Shown: piece by piece, positions 9,064 to 18,055 of the stretch
Numbering within the stretch: position 1 is the stretch's first letter
Layout of the letters: each line of letters opens with the position of its first letter
DNA from: Stigmatella aurantiaca DW4/3-1
GTDB taxonomy: Bacteria > Myxococcota > Myxococcia > Myxococcales > Myxococcaceae
Reading direction: 5' to 3'
Length of the DNA stretch: 64,000 bases
Assembly: GCF_000165485.1 (NCBI RefSeq)
Contig: NC_014623.1
Location: 3,863,501 to 3,927,500 of the forward strand
The notes under the pieces: model-generated
The model's database searches: none
The model's input: only the letters and a program-made list of their open reading frames with translations
Told to the model about the DNA's origin: nothing
Position numbers and translations under genes: made by a program

Positions 9064-10565
9064 GGTGTCAACTCCTGGTGGAGAATGCGGCGCTGGGAGA
9101 CGGTCTGCTGGAAGCGCTGGAGCGCAGGGTGTCCCTGGAGGAGGGGAGAAGCCGACTCGAAGGGCTCGGAAGCGGCTTCGAGGCATTCGAAGGGAAGGGC
9201 GAGGGCGGCGTGCCGGAGGGAGCCAAAGAGCGCCAGGGCCCGGGGGTTGGAGACATCCTGTGCGCGCAGGGCCTGGAGCCAGGCCCTGCCCAGCTCCACT
9301 GGCCACGGCGCGGGTGTCAGGGCCAGGGCCCGTTCCAGCGAGGGCAGGGCGTCTTCCCCTTGGAGGATGCGCAGGGTGCGGCTCGCGCGCTCCGCGAGGG
9401 GAAGGTGCCCGAAAACGGTGATGGCGAGGGATTGTGCCCGCTCGGGCTCGAGCACCTTGGAGTCGAGACGCGGCCAGAAGGAGAGCAGGGCGGCTGCCCA
9501 GTCCGAGGAGGCTCCCAGCCGGAGCGCCTGCGCCCAGCCTTCGGAGAGGGCCACCCCCTCATCGGTCTTTCCGGCGGCGGCAACGAGCTGGGCGGGGGAG
9601 GCTGCGAACCAGGCTTCCCAGGAGGAGGGAGGCACGCATGCCAGGAGCCGGACGAGCCAGTGCGCGTGCTGGCCCAGACCGGGCGGAGGCTTGTCCAATC
9701 CATCCCGCTCCGCCTCGGCATCCCACCGGGAGGGAAACTGGATGTGCAGCCCCGAGCGCGGCTCCCAGAGAAGAACGGCCCGTGCCCGCTCCATCATGCG
9801 CTGGGTGAATGCGGAGCCGGGCAGTTGGGCCAGCAGGCCGCGCGCCACCTCGCGCACCCCGGCAGAGCGGTCCTTCCGGCCCAGCTCTAACAGGGGCTCG
9901 TCCTCGGCAGAGAGCCCCTGCTCGAAACAGGCGAGAAACCGTGCGCGGTGCTCGGCTTTTTCCTGAGGGAAGGTGCCTTCGAGCCAGGCGCGTGCCTGGG
10001 CAGGGTGGGTGAGACGGGTGGCGGCCAGCACCGTGCGCCGCTCTTCCAGGGTGCCTTCCGTCCACAGGCGCTCCGCTTCGGAGGGGTGAGCGGCGGAGGG
10101 GCTGAAGGAGCGCCACGTGGGGTTTATCTGGGAAAGCCAGCGGCCCCGCTCGCCGAGCACGGGCTCCGCCGCCAGGCGCAAGGAGGGTTCCTGGAGGCTG
10201 AGCACGCGGGGCAGCAACTCCGGGGGAAGTCGGCGCCGCGCTTGGGCCATCCGCCCGAAGCACTCGCGCAGCACCTCGGCGTCCTGGGCGACCAGCAACT
10301 CGGTGAGAAGGGCGATCACGCGAGGGGGGCAGACTTCAAGCGTGTCCGCAGGGGCTGCCTCTTCTGGAGGGGCTCGCCGCGAGAGCGGGTGGCCCGCGGC
10401 CTGCGCCACGGCCCGCACGCCGGCGGCCAGCAGCAGACGTTTTTCCGGAGACAGTCCCTCGAGGGCATGGAAAGCCTGGGCCGCGACTCCCTCCAAGGTG
10501 CCGGGGTCTGGCGCCCGGGCGGTTCCCAGCGTTGCCAGGCGTGTCAGTGCATCGAGTTCGCTCAC
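9060..10565 (-). CDS. DUF5691-like helical repeat protein
   Basis: 501 residues, starting at GTG 10565 (VSELDALTRLATLGT), again in a GTGA overlap with the stop of the upstream SWIM gene. It is rich in Leu, Ala, Glu and Arg, has no signal peptide or membrane segment, and looks like a stack of helical hairpins (for example PELLPRVLSLQEPSLRLAAEPVLGE broken over several turns). I assign it to the DUF5691 type mainly because that family occupies this place between SWIM and MoxR genes in related cassettes; the sequence itself shows no catalytic motif. Confidence 0.65.
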   Translation of the reverse strand: MSELDALTRLATLGTARAPDPGTLEGVAAQAFHALEGLSPEKRLLLAAGVRAVAQAAGHPLSRRAPPEEAAPADTLEVCPPRVIALLTELLVAQDAEVLRECFGRMAQARRRLPPELLPRVLSLQEPSLRLAAEPVLGERGRWLSQINPTWRSFSPSAAHPSEAERLWTEGTLEERRTVLAATRLTHPAQARAWLEGTFPQEKAEHRARFLACFEQGLSAEDEPLLELGRKDRSAGVREVARGLLAQLPGSAFTQRMMERARAVLLWEPRSGLHIQFPSRWDAEAERDGLDKPPPGLGQHAHWLVRLLACVPPSSWEAWFAASPAQLVAAAGKTDEGVALSEGWAQALRLGASSDWAAALLSFWPRLDSKVLEPERAQSLAITVFGHLPLAERASRTLRILQGEDALPSLERALALTPAPWPVELGRAWLQALRAQDVSNPRALALFGSLRHAALALPFECLEAASEPFESASPLLQGHPALQRFQQTVSQRRILHQELTP

Positions 10566-11896
10566 CGGAGGGGACCTCCCAGCGCATACATTCTTCCCTG
10601 CACGTGGGCGCTCAAGGGTCTGAGTTCCTCCCCATCCCATTCAACGAACACGTCGAGCGGGTGGCCCCCTGACAGTGCGAGGAGTCTCCATGGGTCACTC
10701 GCACCGGCCCGGAGCGCTGCGCCCGCCGCATCCTGCAACCAGGTACGTCCCGCTGCATCCCGCACGGGGACGACCTGGCCCAGAAGGGCCGCTGTCTGCT
10801 CGTGAAAGGGTTGCTGGGAGAGTTCCTGGGCGAAGCGCTGGCAGAGTCCTTCGAGCGTGAGCGAGGGCAGGGCACCTGTCCAGGGCTGGACTTCCCCCTG
10901 GCGCTTGAGGAGTTTCGCGCGCTGAGGCGCTGCGCTGGGCCAGAAGACCAGCTCCGCGTCGAACGCGGTGCCTGGAAGGAATCGCTCGGTGAAGTGGGCT
11001 CCGGGACCTGCCGCGAACTGGAGGAGCAGCGCCGTCCGGCCGTGGGTGGTGCCGAGCAGGTAGGTGCGCTGAGCCCTGACGCGCTCTGAGTCCTCGACTT
11101 CCTGGGCGATGACCACCCAGCGGTCCATGAGGCGCTCGCCCCGGGCGATGACGTCCTCTTCGCGCAGGGGAATGCCCACGAGGGCGCGGAGGTCCGCCGC
11201 GAGCAGGGGCGGAAGCTGCTCGAGCTTGCGCCACCCTTCGGCGGCGAGCGCGAGCCGCCCAAGCCGCTCCAGCATTCTCCGGGGCCAGCCGGGGCCGCTG
11301 CCCGGGAGCGCCGCGAGCTGGCGCACCTGCGCCGCGAGGCCCGGGGCTTGCGCGTCCACGAGCCTCGCGGCTTGGGTGTTCCACGCGGCGGTCTCCGCTT
11401 CGAGTCCGGCGAAGCCTTGGCGCACGAGATCTTCCATCCAGAGGGACAGGGCCTCCACGCCCTGCCGCACGCGCTCATGGCGATCGGCCGCGCGCCGGGA
11501 TTGCGCCTCGGGATCGACAGGCGCGGGGGCCTGCGTGCCCGTGGCCTCCCGCTTCGCCTTCCGCTCGGAGGCAGCGTTTCTCCGGGACAGCCATTCTTCG
11601 ACCCAGGCGGGAGGCACACCCGCAGGAAGCCGCTCCGCGGCGGTGAGCAGCAGCAGCCCGACGGCATGCTTGCACGGGAACTTCCGGCTGGGACACGAGC
11701 ACTTCGAGGAGAGATCGGCCAGATCGACACGCACTTGGTACAGGGCGCTGCCCTTGCATTCTCCCCAGGCGGCGCGCTCGTTCCGTCCCAGTCCCTGCCA
11801 GGACTGCCCGTTGGCCAGCTTCTGTCCGGCGCCCGCCACGGAGGAGTCCGGCGCGAGCGCGAGGGCCTGTTCCGCTGTGAGAGAAGAAGGGGTCAC
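10562..11896 (-). CDS. SWIM zinc-finger protein, first gene of the cassette
   Basis: 444 residues from a GTG start. Residues 60-85 hold a SWIM-type zinc-binding motif of form CxC...CxH (KCSCPSRKFPCKHAVGLLL), preceded by the usual strand region QVRVDLADLSS. The rest is helical with no recognised catalytic site. SWIM fingers bind DNA or proteins. It opens a minus-strand unit in which each following gene starts inside the stop of the one before, so it probably sets the transcription level of the whole cassette. There is no strong Shine-Dalgarno site before the GTG. Confidence 0.85.
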   Translation of the reverse strand: MTPSSLTAEQALALAPDSSVAGAGQKLANGQSWQGLGRNERAAWGECKGSALYQVRVDLADLSSKCSCPSRKFPCKHAVGLLLLTAAERLPAGVPPAWVEEWLSRRNAASERKAKREATGTQAPAPVDPEAQSRRAADRHERVRQGVEALSLWMEDLVRQGFAGLEAETAAWNTQAARLVDAQAPGLAAQVRQLAALPGSGPGWPRRMLERLGRLALAAEGWRKLEQLPPLLAADLRALVGIPLREEDVIARGERLMDRWVVIAQEVEDSERVRAQRTYLLGTTHGRTALLLQFAAGPGAHFTERFLPGTAFDAELVFWPSAAPQRAKLLKRQGEVQPWTGALPSLTLEGLCQRFAQELSQQPFHEQTAALLGQVVPVRDAAGRTWLQDAAGAALRAGASDPWRLLALSGGHPLDVFVEWDGEELRPLSAHVQGRMYALGGPLR

Positions 11897-11922
11897 GCTC
11901 TTGTTATAGGCGGTTCACGTGG

Positions 11923-13572
11923 CTACGGCGTCTGAGGCCCGGGGACTTCCGCCAGGATGAGGGCTTCCCCATCGTTGGGCCAGCCGATGCCGGGAATGTC
12001 GAGCTGCTGGAGTTCTCGTGGCCGGGTGGCGCGTGCCCCCCAATAAGGCCAGGTGGAGTGGATGAAGGGGCTGTCCCTCCACATGGCGGGATAATCCAGA
12101 AGGTAGCGAACCTTTCGATCGTGCATGTACGCGAGCAGCTCGCCCCGTTTCAGGGCCCGCGCTGCGTCCTCGTTCACCACGCCGTCGAGGTTCACCACCG
12201 TGTATTCGCTCACGTACCCCATGATGCCGGAGTTGAACGCGCCGATCACGGCGCCAGGGGGGACGGCCTGAGAGATATGTCGGCCACCCTGAAGCATCTC
12301 CGCTTGCCAGGGATAGGCCAGTGCCTGCCGGGTGGCGAGCGTTTGGGAGACATCCTGAAAGAGCGTGGCCCCACCCGCGGTCAGGAAGAGCGCACCCAGG
12401 CAGAGGTGTTGCCAGCGCGGAGCCGCCGTGGGCAGGCACAGCCGGAAGAGGGCGGCCGGTGCCAGACACGCCACGAGGGACGCGGAGACGAAGTACCAGG
12501 GCCGTGGCAACCAGCGCATGTAGCCATGGATGAATTGAAGTCCGACGAGCCCTACCGTCAGCCCCAGGACGGTGGCCATTGCCAGAGCACCCTGCGGATC
12601 GGCCAGGCGCTGGCGGCAAGCCTGGAGGAGCAGGGCCCCCACGGACAACGCCAGGCAGAGCCAGAGCAGAACCGTCTGGGGTTGCCCCAAGAGGTCCTGG
12701 GTCAGATGCAGGGCCTCCATGAATACATCGAGGCCGTGCTGGTGGACCTGCTCGGCACTGGCGCCCGGATGGAGGCGGTTCCAGTTGGCGTGGAACAGCC
12801 AGGGCACGGCGGTGGCACTGCTCTGAAGCAGTGAACCCGTCCGGAGCCAATGGGTCAGGCTCAGAAGGGCTACGCCGGCCGCGGTGCCCCCCGCGACGCG
12901 GACGGCATCAGGCCACCCTGCGCGGTGGACCAGGAGCACCATGCAGGCGGGCGCGAGCACCACCAGGGCATCCGAGCGGGACAGGAGGGTGAGGATCAGC
13001 AACAGGGTCAATTTCCATGCGCGCTGCTGGGAGGGCGCCTCCAGATAGCGCACCAGTGCCAGGAGGCTCATTCCCAGGCAGGCAAGAGACAGCGCGGTCT
13101 CCAGCCCATTGAGGGACTCGCGGACCACCCATGGATTGGCGCCCAGGCAGGCCCCGAGCACGAAGGCCAGGAGCCAACTTCGCGTCCAGGCGCGCGCGAT
13201 GAGCGTGACGGCCACGGACGCGAGCGCGATCAACCCCGTGCCCATCCACAAGGCCAGGGACACCGCCTGGGGATCCCCCACGGGAGACAAAGCGAACAGG
13301 GGGAGCAGAAGCAGCAGCCACAGGAAATGCAGCCCCGTGGCGGGAGCGGTCCCGTCGAAGGTCACCCCGTGCCCAGCCCACACCTGGCGTGCGATTTGAA
13401 AGTAGTAGAAGGCATCGTCGGGGATGACTCCGGCCACGAGCGGATCCAGGTCCGCTCGCAGCCAGTTCCACCTCAGGGCCACGGCGAGCGCGAAGTGGCC
13501 CGCCCATAGCCCCACGAGTCCAGCCCCCTGGAGGCGCTTTTTTCGTTCGCCCGCGCCACCCTCTTGGCTCAT
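11923..13572 (-). CDS. Polytopic membrane protein of the GT-C glycosyltransferase type
   Basis: 549 residues with a short basic N-terminus and roughly ten hydrophobic segments between residues 20 and 430, then a soluble C-terminal part. The first periplasmic loop has the acidic pair and aromatic pattern of lipid-sugar-dependent GT-C enzymes (VIPDDAFYYFQIARQVWAG). The C-terminal part contains GAFNSGIMGYVSEYTVVNLDG, a motif seen in bacterial relatives of the PMT/GT39 group (given here as one short stretch). A good Shine-Dalgarno (GAGGA) precedes ATG 13572. It probably transfers a sugar from a polyprenyl carrier at the outer face of the inner membrane. Acceptor unknown. Confidence 0.7.
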   Translation of the reverse strand: MSQEGGAGERKKRLQGAGLVGLWAGHFALAVALRWNWLRADLDPLVAGVIPDDAFYYFQIARQVWAGHGVTFDGTAPATGLHFLWLLLLLPLFALSPVGDPQAVSLALWMGTGLIALASVAVTLIARAWTRSWLLAFVLGACLGANPWVVRESLNGLETALSLACLGMSLLALVRYLEAPSQQRAWKLTLLLILTLLSRSDALVVLAPACMVLLVHRAGWPDAVRVAGGTAAGVALLSLTHWLRTGSLLQSSATAVPWLFHANWNRLHPGASAEQVHQHGLDVFMEALHLTQDLLGQPQTVLLWLCLALSVGALLLQACRQRLADPQGALAMATVLGLTVGLVGLQFIHGYMRWLPRPWYFVSASLVACLAPAALFRLCLPTAAPRWQHLCLGALFLTAGGATLFQDVSQTLATRQALAYPWQAEMLQGGRHISQAVPPGAVIGAFNSGIMGYVSEYTVVNLDGVVNEDAARALKRGELLAYMHDRKVRYLLDYPAMWRDSPFIHSTWPYWGARATRPRELQQLDIPGIGWPNDGEALILAEVPGPQTP

Positions 13573-13703
13573 GACCGTCCTCAGGAAGGTGGCGGGGATA
13601 CCACTCCTGAAGCCGCCCTGGACAGCGTCCTGGTTCCGAGGCGTGCCGCTGAAGCCGGTGCAGGGATGCTAGGTTGGTGGCAGTCCGGAGCCAGGAGGTT
13701 CAG

Positions 13704-14183
13704 GTGAACATCGTCCCGCCGTTGGCTGTGATGGCCTCATGTTTGGCCATGGGGTGTGCCCGTGCTCCCACCGTGCCCGTCCGCTATGTGGTGGGCAGCG
13801 CGGAGGCCCCGTCCTTCCGTCTTCCAGGAGGGAAGGGCACCGCGCTCTTGTTGGTCAACGCTGAAACCGGGGCGAGTGCGGCCTCCTTGGGCGTGCTGGA
13901 GCTCCAAGCGGGAGCCGGAGTGCCCGAGCACGTCCATGAGCACAGCGTGGAGATGCTCTATGTCGAGGAGGGGGGCGCGGAGATGAGCATCGAAGGCCGT
14001 GAGATGTCCGTGCGGCCTGGGGATGCTGTCTATATCCCCGCGGGCGTGCGCCACCTCGCGCGGGTGCCCGAGGGCGTGTCACGCTTCAGGGCCGTGCAGA
14101 TTTATGTGGGGCCTGGCCCCGAGCAGCGCTTCCGCCAAGGTGAGCCCGTGAAGGTGGTAGGCCCCTGGGGTGGTCCAGGCTGA
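13704..14183 (+). CDS. Cupin-domain lipoprotein
   Basis: 159 residues. I chose the GTG at 13704 because a consensus AGGAGG lies six bases upstream. It gives a short signal peptide with a lipobox (LAMGC), so the mature protein is probably lipid-anchored. The body is a single cupin barrel with the metal motif HVHEHSVEMLYVEEG and the second motif RPGDAVYIPAGVRHLARV. A catalytic role is possible, but an export-side binding role is equally likely. It faces the stress-protein gene tail to tail. Confidence 0.8.
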   Translation: MNIVPPLAVMASCLAMGCARAPTVPVRYVVGSAEAPSFRLPGGKGTALLLVNAETGASAASLGVLELQAGAGVPEHVHEHSVEMLYVEEGGAEMSIEGREMSVRPGDAVYIPAGVRHLARVPEGVSRFRAVQIYVGPGPEQRFRQGEPVKVVGPWGGPG

Positions 14184-14188
14184 GGGCT

Positions 14189-15481
14189 TCAGCTTGCTGG
14201 GTTGCGCACCATGAGGACAGGCCGGTCGCTGCGCGCCATCACCGCCTGCGCGACCGAGCCCATCACCGCTCGGGCCAGGCCCGTGCGCCCGTGCGTGCCC
14301 ATGCAGATGAGGTCCGCGCCGTGGCGCTCGGCGGCTTGCGCGATGAGCCCTGCCACGTCGGTCCCGGCGACGACCTCCACCTGCACCTCGTGGTTGCCCT
14401 GTCCCGTGGCGCCGGGCACCCGTTGTTCGAGCTGTTGACGGAGCGCGTGTTCCTGCTCGGGCGTTCCCCGCGAGGGGATGACGTGAAGCAGGTGCAGCCG
14501 GCCCCCGGCAGGGACCAGCGCTCTTGCGTAAGCAATGGCGCGGTCGCCCAGCTCGGAAAAGTCCGTCGTCACCAGGAGGGTGCGTACCTGGGGCAGCGCC
14601 ACGGCTGGGTCTTGGCTCCCCTGTACCGGCACACTCACCACCGACATCTTCGCCAGCCGCAGCGCGTGGTGCGACACACTCCACAGCTTGCCCAGGGCCT
14701 GGCGCTGGTGCGTTCCCACCACCAGCACGTCCACCTGTTCCTCGGCCGCCAAGGCGACCAGATGGTCCGCGATGCGTCCCAGGCCTGGCTCCAACCGCAC
14801 CCGCACGGGTTGGCTCCCTTCGGCCAGAGGCGCCACCAGCGCCGCCGTCTCTGAATCCAATGCCTGCCGCAGCGCGGGGGAGACCTCTCCGAAGCTCAGG
14901 GGACGTTCCAGCCCGAGCCGCAACGCTTCTTCCTGCGGCCAGAAGATGCGGCCACCGACCACCTCCACCGGGCCCAGCTTGCGCAGCCCCTTCACCCACT
15001 CCCGTGCCCGCTCGAAGGGCAGTGAGCGATCCACCCCCAGCATGACCTTGAGCGGCCGGGTCCCCCGTGCCCACGCCTCCAGCGCCGCCTCCTGCCGGGC
15101 GACGAGCAGGGGCATGTGCAGTGCCTCCGCCAGCCGGTCCACCGTACCGCCCATTCCCAGAAAGGGCGTCTCGTGGCTCGGGGCCGCCGTCACCACCAAC
15201 TGGGCGCCTTGCTTCGTCGCGAGTTCCTGAAGGGCCGCGGCCGGCTCGCCGGTGAGCAAGGCCCGCTCGACCTTCACGCCCAGCTTCTCCAGCCGCCGCG
15301 CCTCATCTCCCAGCGCGGCCTCGGCTGCCTCCAGCAGCGCCTTGCCGAAGGCCCGCGCGGAGTCCGAAGGCAGCACATGGACGAGCCACAGCGTGTCTCC
15401 CGACTTCCGGGCGAGCTGCGCCGCGGCGTCGCAGGAGCGGTGCGCGGCATCGGAGAAATTGGTGGCGCAGATGATGGGCAT
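14189..15481 (-). CDS. Universal stress protein with three tandem UspA domains
   Basis: 430 residues made of three consecutive UspA-type folds (about 1-140, 145-285 and 295-430). Only the third keeps the nucleotide motif G-x2-G-x9-G-S (GTHGRTGLARAVMGS). The second has GTHQRQALGKLWSVS, which lacks the second glycine, and the first has no recognisable motif. Most Usp proteins have one or two domains, so the triple arrangement with one apparent ATP site is unusual. The start at ATG 15481 (MPIICATNFSDAAHRS) matches the family start; an upstream in-frame ATG would add 13 poorly conserved residues. Confidence 0.88.
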   Translation of the reverse strand: MPIICATNFSDAAHRSCDAAAQLARKSGDTLWLVHVLPSDSARAFGKALLEAAEAALGDEARRLEKLGVKVERALLTGEPAAALQELATKQGAQLVVTAAPSHETPFLGMGGTVDRLAEALHMPLLVARQEAALEAWARGTRPLKVMLGVDRSLPFERAREWVKGLRKLGPVEVVGGRIFWPQEEALRLGLERPLSFGEVSPALRQALDSETAALVAPLAEGSQPVRVRLEPGLGRIADHLVALAAEEQVDVLVVGTHQRQALGKLWSVSHHALRLAKMSVVSVPVQGSQDPAVALPQVRTLLVTTDFSELGDRAIAYARALVPAGGRLHLLHVIPSRGTPEQEHALRQQLEQRVPGATGQGNHEVQVEVVAGTDVAGLIAQAAERHGADLICMGTHGRTGLARAVMGSVAQAVMARSDRPVLMVRNPAS

Positions 15482-15604
15482 GGTGCTCCTCGAAGAAGGG
15501 CCTGGGGCCATGGAACCCATGTCCTTCTATCCTACCCAAGCGCCTGCCCAGAGAGGTTTGAACACGCTTCGCCGGTCCCCCGCCCTCCTGCCCTGAAAGC
15601 GGCC

Positions 15605-17413
15605 TCAGTTTTTGTTGAGGTTGTACCGGAGGACGTAGGTTTTCCCCGCTTTGACAGAAATGACGCGGGTGACGTCCTTGGCCAGCTCCGCATTGATGAA
15701 GCGGACGGTGTGGCGGCCTTCGGGAATCTCGAGCGGCAGGAAGGGGGTCACTCCCACCTCATGGCCATTGAGGAGGACGCGTGTCGCGGACGCGAGGCGG
15801 AAGTCGACCAGTCCCTTCTCGGGTTCGGATGGGGTGGGACTGGGGGGGGGGTTCTCCTGCCCGGGGCTGGGCGGGGGCTCTGGGGCGCGCGCGCGCTTGG
15901 CGTTCGAGGGCGGCTCCTCATGGGCCTCGATGGGCTGAGGAGAGGGAAAGAGCTGCGGATCCGAGGGGTTGGGGGCGAGCGGCAGGGCAGGCTCGGCGGC
16001 CGCGGCAAGCGTCTCTTCCGCCGGAGCGTCGGTCTCCGAGGGAACCGCGGCTTCGGCCGAAGTCGGCGCCAGAAAGGGAAGGGCGTTGTGGCTCCAGAGG
16101 TAATGGCCTCCGCCGCCCACGAGGACCAAGACCAAGAGCGTGGGCAGCATCCACTGTCGCCGCCGGACCGAGCTGCGCAGTGAGGCTTCGAACTGCGCGG
16201 TGTCGTCCAGCTCCGCGCGGGACAACGGCGGAGGGGTGGGCTTGGGCCTTCCAGCCGGGGTGACTCCGGATGTGCTCGAAGGAGCGGTCCGTGAGGCCTC
16301 TGCGCCAGGCGACGTCCCCTCGCGGCCCGTTTTGGAGAGCCTGGCGGTTTTTTCCTCTGGCCTGAGCAGGCCTACGGGGGTGGGGGTGGTGGGGAGCGTG
16401 GGGCTCGCATCATCGTCTCCTGGGTTGAGGATGGTGCGCAGCGCGTTGGTGTGAAGGGTGCGATCCTCTCGCTTGGAGGGCTCGATCTCTTGCGGCTCCA
16501 GGCCCAGCTGGGTGATGAGCCGCGAGACAGAAAAGCTGCTCAGGGGCTCTCCCGTCGACAGGACGAAGCGTTCCAGATCCGTCTGGAGCGCAAAGCAGTC
16601 AGGGTAACGCTCGTCACGCTCCCGGGCGACGGCGCGGGCCAGGATCTTCTGCAAGGGCTCGGGAAGGTCCGGCCGCCGTTCCTGGGCGGGGACGAACTCC
16701 TCGAAGAGGATGGCCCGCATGAGCGACGCGTCTGTCGTTGCCTCGAAGGGCTTGCATCGCGTGAGCAGCTCGTACAGCACGATGCCGAGTGCATAGACAT
16801 CGGCCCGGCGATCCAGGGGGGCTGCCTTGAGCTGCTCCGGCGCCATGTAGGCCAGTTTGCCCTTGAGGACGCCCTCCTGGGTTTGAGGGCCATACCCTGC
16901 GGCCTTCGCGATGCCGAAATCCGCCACCTTCACCGCGCCCTGGCGCGACAGCATGATGTTGTCTGGGCTGATGTCCCGGTGGATGAGGCCCATGGGCTGC
17001 TGCGTGTTGGGATCCCGGAAATCATGGGCATAGGCCAACCCCTCGCAGGCCGCCGCGACGATCTTCGCGCAGATGGCGGGGTGCAGCGGTTGCTCCATCG
17101 CGATGGCGCGCTTGATGAGGGTGCGAAGGTTTGGCCCGTCGATGTACTCCATGGCCAGGAAATACGCGTTGTCCGCCTCACCAAAATCGAAGATCTGGAC
17201 GATGTTGGGATGGGTGAGGTGAGCGACCAGCTTGGCCTCGGAGAGGAACATCTCCACGAAGGTGGGCTCGTCCGCCAGATGCGGGAGAATGCGCTTGAGC
17301 ACCAACGTCTTCTCGAAGCCCAGCGGACCGGCGACTTTGGCAAGGAATACCTCGGCCATGCCGCCCATCGCGAGCTTGCGGACGATCTCGTATCTGCCGA
17401 TCTTCATTCCCAT
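15605..17413 (-). CDS. Hanks-type serine/threonine protein kinase with C-terminal PEGA domain
   Basis: 602 residues. Kinase domain at about 5-275: glycine loop KLAMGGMAEVF, ATP lysine in VLKR, catalytic loop HRDISPDN (the HRDxSPxN variant usual for myxobacterial kinases) and DFG in VADFGIAKA. After a Ser/Thr/Pro-rich linker, one membrane helix (about 430-448, MLPTLLVLVLVGGGG) precedes a Pro/Glu-rich outside region and a PEGA domain (about 535-600, VRFINAELAKDVTRVISV). It thus has a cytoplasmic kinase and an external PEGA tail. A 10-base cytosine run on the coding strand lies between the helix and the PEGA domain. A plausible promoter lies upstream. Confidence 0.92.
   Translation of the reverse strand: MGMKIGRYEIVRKLAMGGMAEVFLAKVAGPLGFEKTLVLKRILPHLADEPTFVEMFLSEAKLVAHLTHPNIVQIFDFGEADNAYFLAMEYIDGPNLRTLIKRAIAMEQPLHPAICAKIVAAACEGLAYAHDFRDPNTQQPMGLIHRDISPDNIMLSRQGAVKVADFGIAKAAGYGPQTQEGVLKGKLAYMAPEQLKAAPLDRRADVYALGIVLYELLTRCKPFEATTDASLMRAILFEEFVPAQERRPDLPEPLQKILARAVARERDERYPDCFALQTDLERFVLSTGEPLSSFSVSRLITQLGLEPQEIEPSKREDRTLHTNALRTILNPGDDDASPTLPTTPTPVGLLRPEEKTARLSKTGREGTSPGAEASRTAPSSTSGVTPAGRPKPTPPPLSRAELDDTAQFEASLRSSVRRRQWMLPTLLVLVLVGGGGHYLWSHNALPFLAPTSAEAAVPSETDAPAEETLAAAAEPALPLAPNPSDPQLFPSPQPIEAHEEPPSNAKRARAPEPPPSPGQENPPPSPTPSEPEKGLVDFRLASATRVLLNGHEVGVTPFLPLEIPEGRHTVRFINAELAKDVTRVISVKAGKTYVLRYNLNKN
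15842..15851 (-). repeat. 10-base homopolymer (C10 on the coding strand) inside the kinase gene
   Basis: Ten consecutive G on the given strand, encoding part of Asn-Pro-Pro-Pro-Ser in the linker between the membrane helix and the PEGA domain of the Ser/Thr kinase. Gain or loss of one base would keep the kinase and membrane helix but destroy the PEGA tail. Confidence 0.9.
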
Positions 17414-17448
17414 CTTTTCACAATATGGAGGAGGGCCAAGCCAAGCGA

Positions 17449-17478
17449 ATTATGCAGAAAAATGAGTGGTAGATCCAA
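17449..17478 (-). promoter_or_regulatory. Candidate promoter of the Ser/Thr kinase gene
   Basis: On the minus strand, TTGGAT (17478-17473) is separated by 18 bases from CATAAT (17454-17449). Initiation would fall near 17442, giving a leader of about 28 bases before ATG 17413. Based on consensus match only. Confidence 0.35.
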
Positions 17479-17747
17479 AAGACCTTTCCATCTGTAGCAG
17501 CCTGAAGCGGCAGAACAACCCACCCGGGCCTGCAAAGGGCTCTCAGGACTTGAAAGGCCATACGTTTGCGTACACGGCCGAATTCAAGACAAGTCCCGTG
17601 AACCCTGCTGTATTGAGAGGGATTTCTGGATGTTCAGTTGTTGCCGTCTTTCCCGAGTGTGATTGCCTTTGTGGCCAAGGGTCGAGCTGGCGGACTGTTC
17701 GCCGAGCGCCCTTGCCGCTGAGCCCCTCATTTCGCGCTTCAAAATAC

Positions 17748-17759
17748 CTGCATATGCAG
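17748..17759. promoter_or_regulatory. Perfect 12-base palindrome before a lipoprotein gene
   Basis: CTGCATATGCAG is fully self-complementary and ends five bases before the ATG at 17765, a position suitable for an operator or an RNA hairpin that covers the ribosome site. No Shine-Dalgarno sequence is seen in front of the ATG. Confidence 0.35.
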
Positions 17760-17764
17760 CTATC

Positions 17765-18055
17765 ATGATGGGCATGCCGCTTCCTCCACGCTCAGGGGCT
17801 TTGCGTTCATGGTCCCGTGCCCTGTGCTTCCTCGCGCTCGCGTTCACCCTGGGGTGTGCCTCTCCGCGGGACACGGAGGGCGCTCCGGCAAAGCCCGTCT
17901 CCACGGCGGCGCCGTTCAGCGCAGTGCCAGGGTTTGTGGCCCAGGAAGGGGAGGCGGTGTTCGCGAACCACCGGTTTCGCGGGGGGACCGTGCTTCCGTT
18001 GGACGGGGCCGAGTGGCGAGGTGCTCCGGAGTCAGCCCTTCGCCGATGCCTTTGA
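17765..18055 (+). CDS. Small putative lipoprotein, possibly frameshifted
   Basis: About 96 residues beginning MMGMPLPPRSG with a hydrophobic export segment ending in TLGC (an imperfect lipobox), then an Ala/Pro-rich mature part (FVAQEGEAVFANHRFRGG). The frame stops at 18055. The +1 frame from about base 18020 continues as EVLRSQPFADAFELHALERL and stops at 18107; the change of frame joins DGAEWRG smoothly to this segment. This suggests either a recently frameshifted gene of about 113 codons or a chance open frame. No homologous family recognised. Confidence 0.4.
   Translation: MMGMPLPPRSGALRSWSRALCFLALAFTLGCASPRDTEGAPAKPVSTAAPFSAVPGFVAQEGEAVFANHRFRGGTVLPLDGAEWRGAPESALRRCL

Larger units (their letters stand above)
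17414..17764. other. Intergenic region between the Ser/Thr kinase and a small lipoprotein gene
   Basis: About 350 bases, clearly richer in A and T than the surroundings. It holds a candidate sigma-70-like promoter for the kinase at its left end and a perfect 12-base palindrome at its right end, five bases before the lipoprotein ATG. Short open frames across it show no conserved features. No RNA gene was recognised. Confidence 0.5.
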
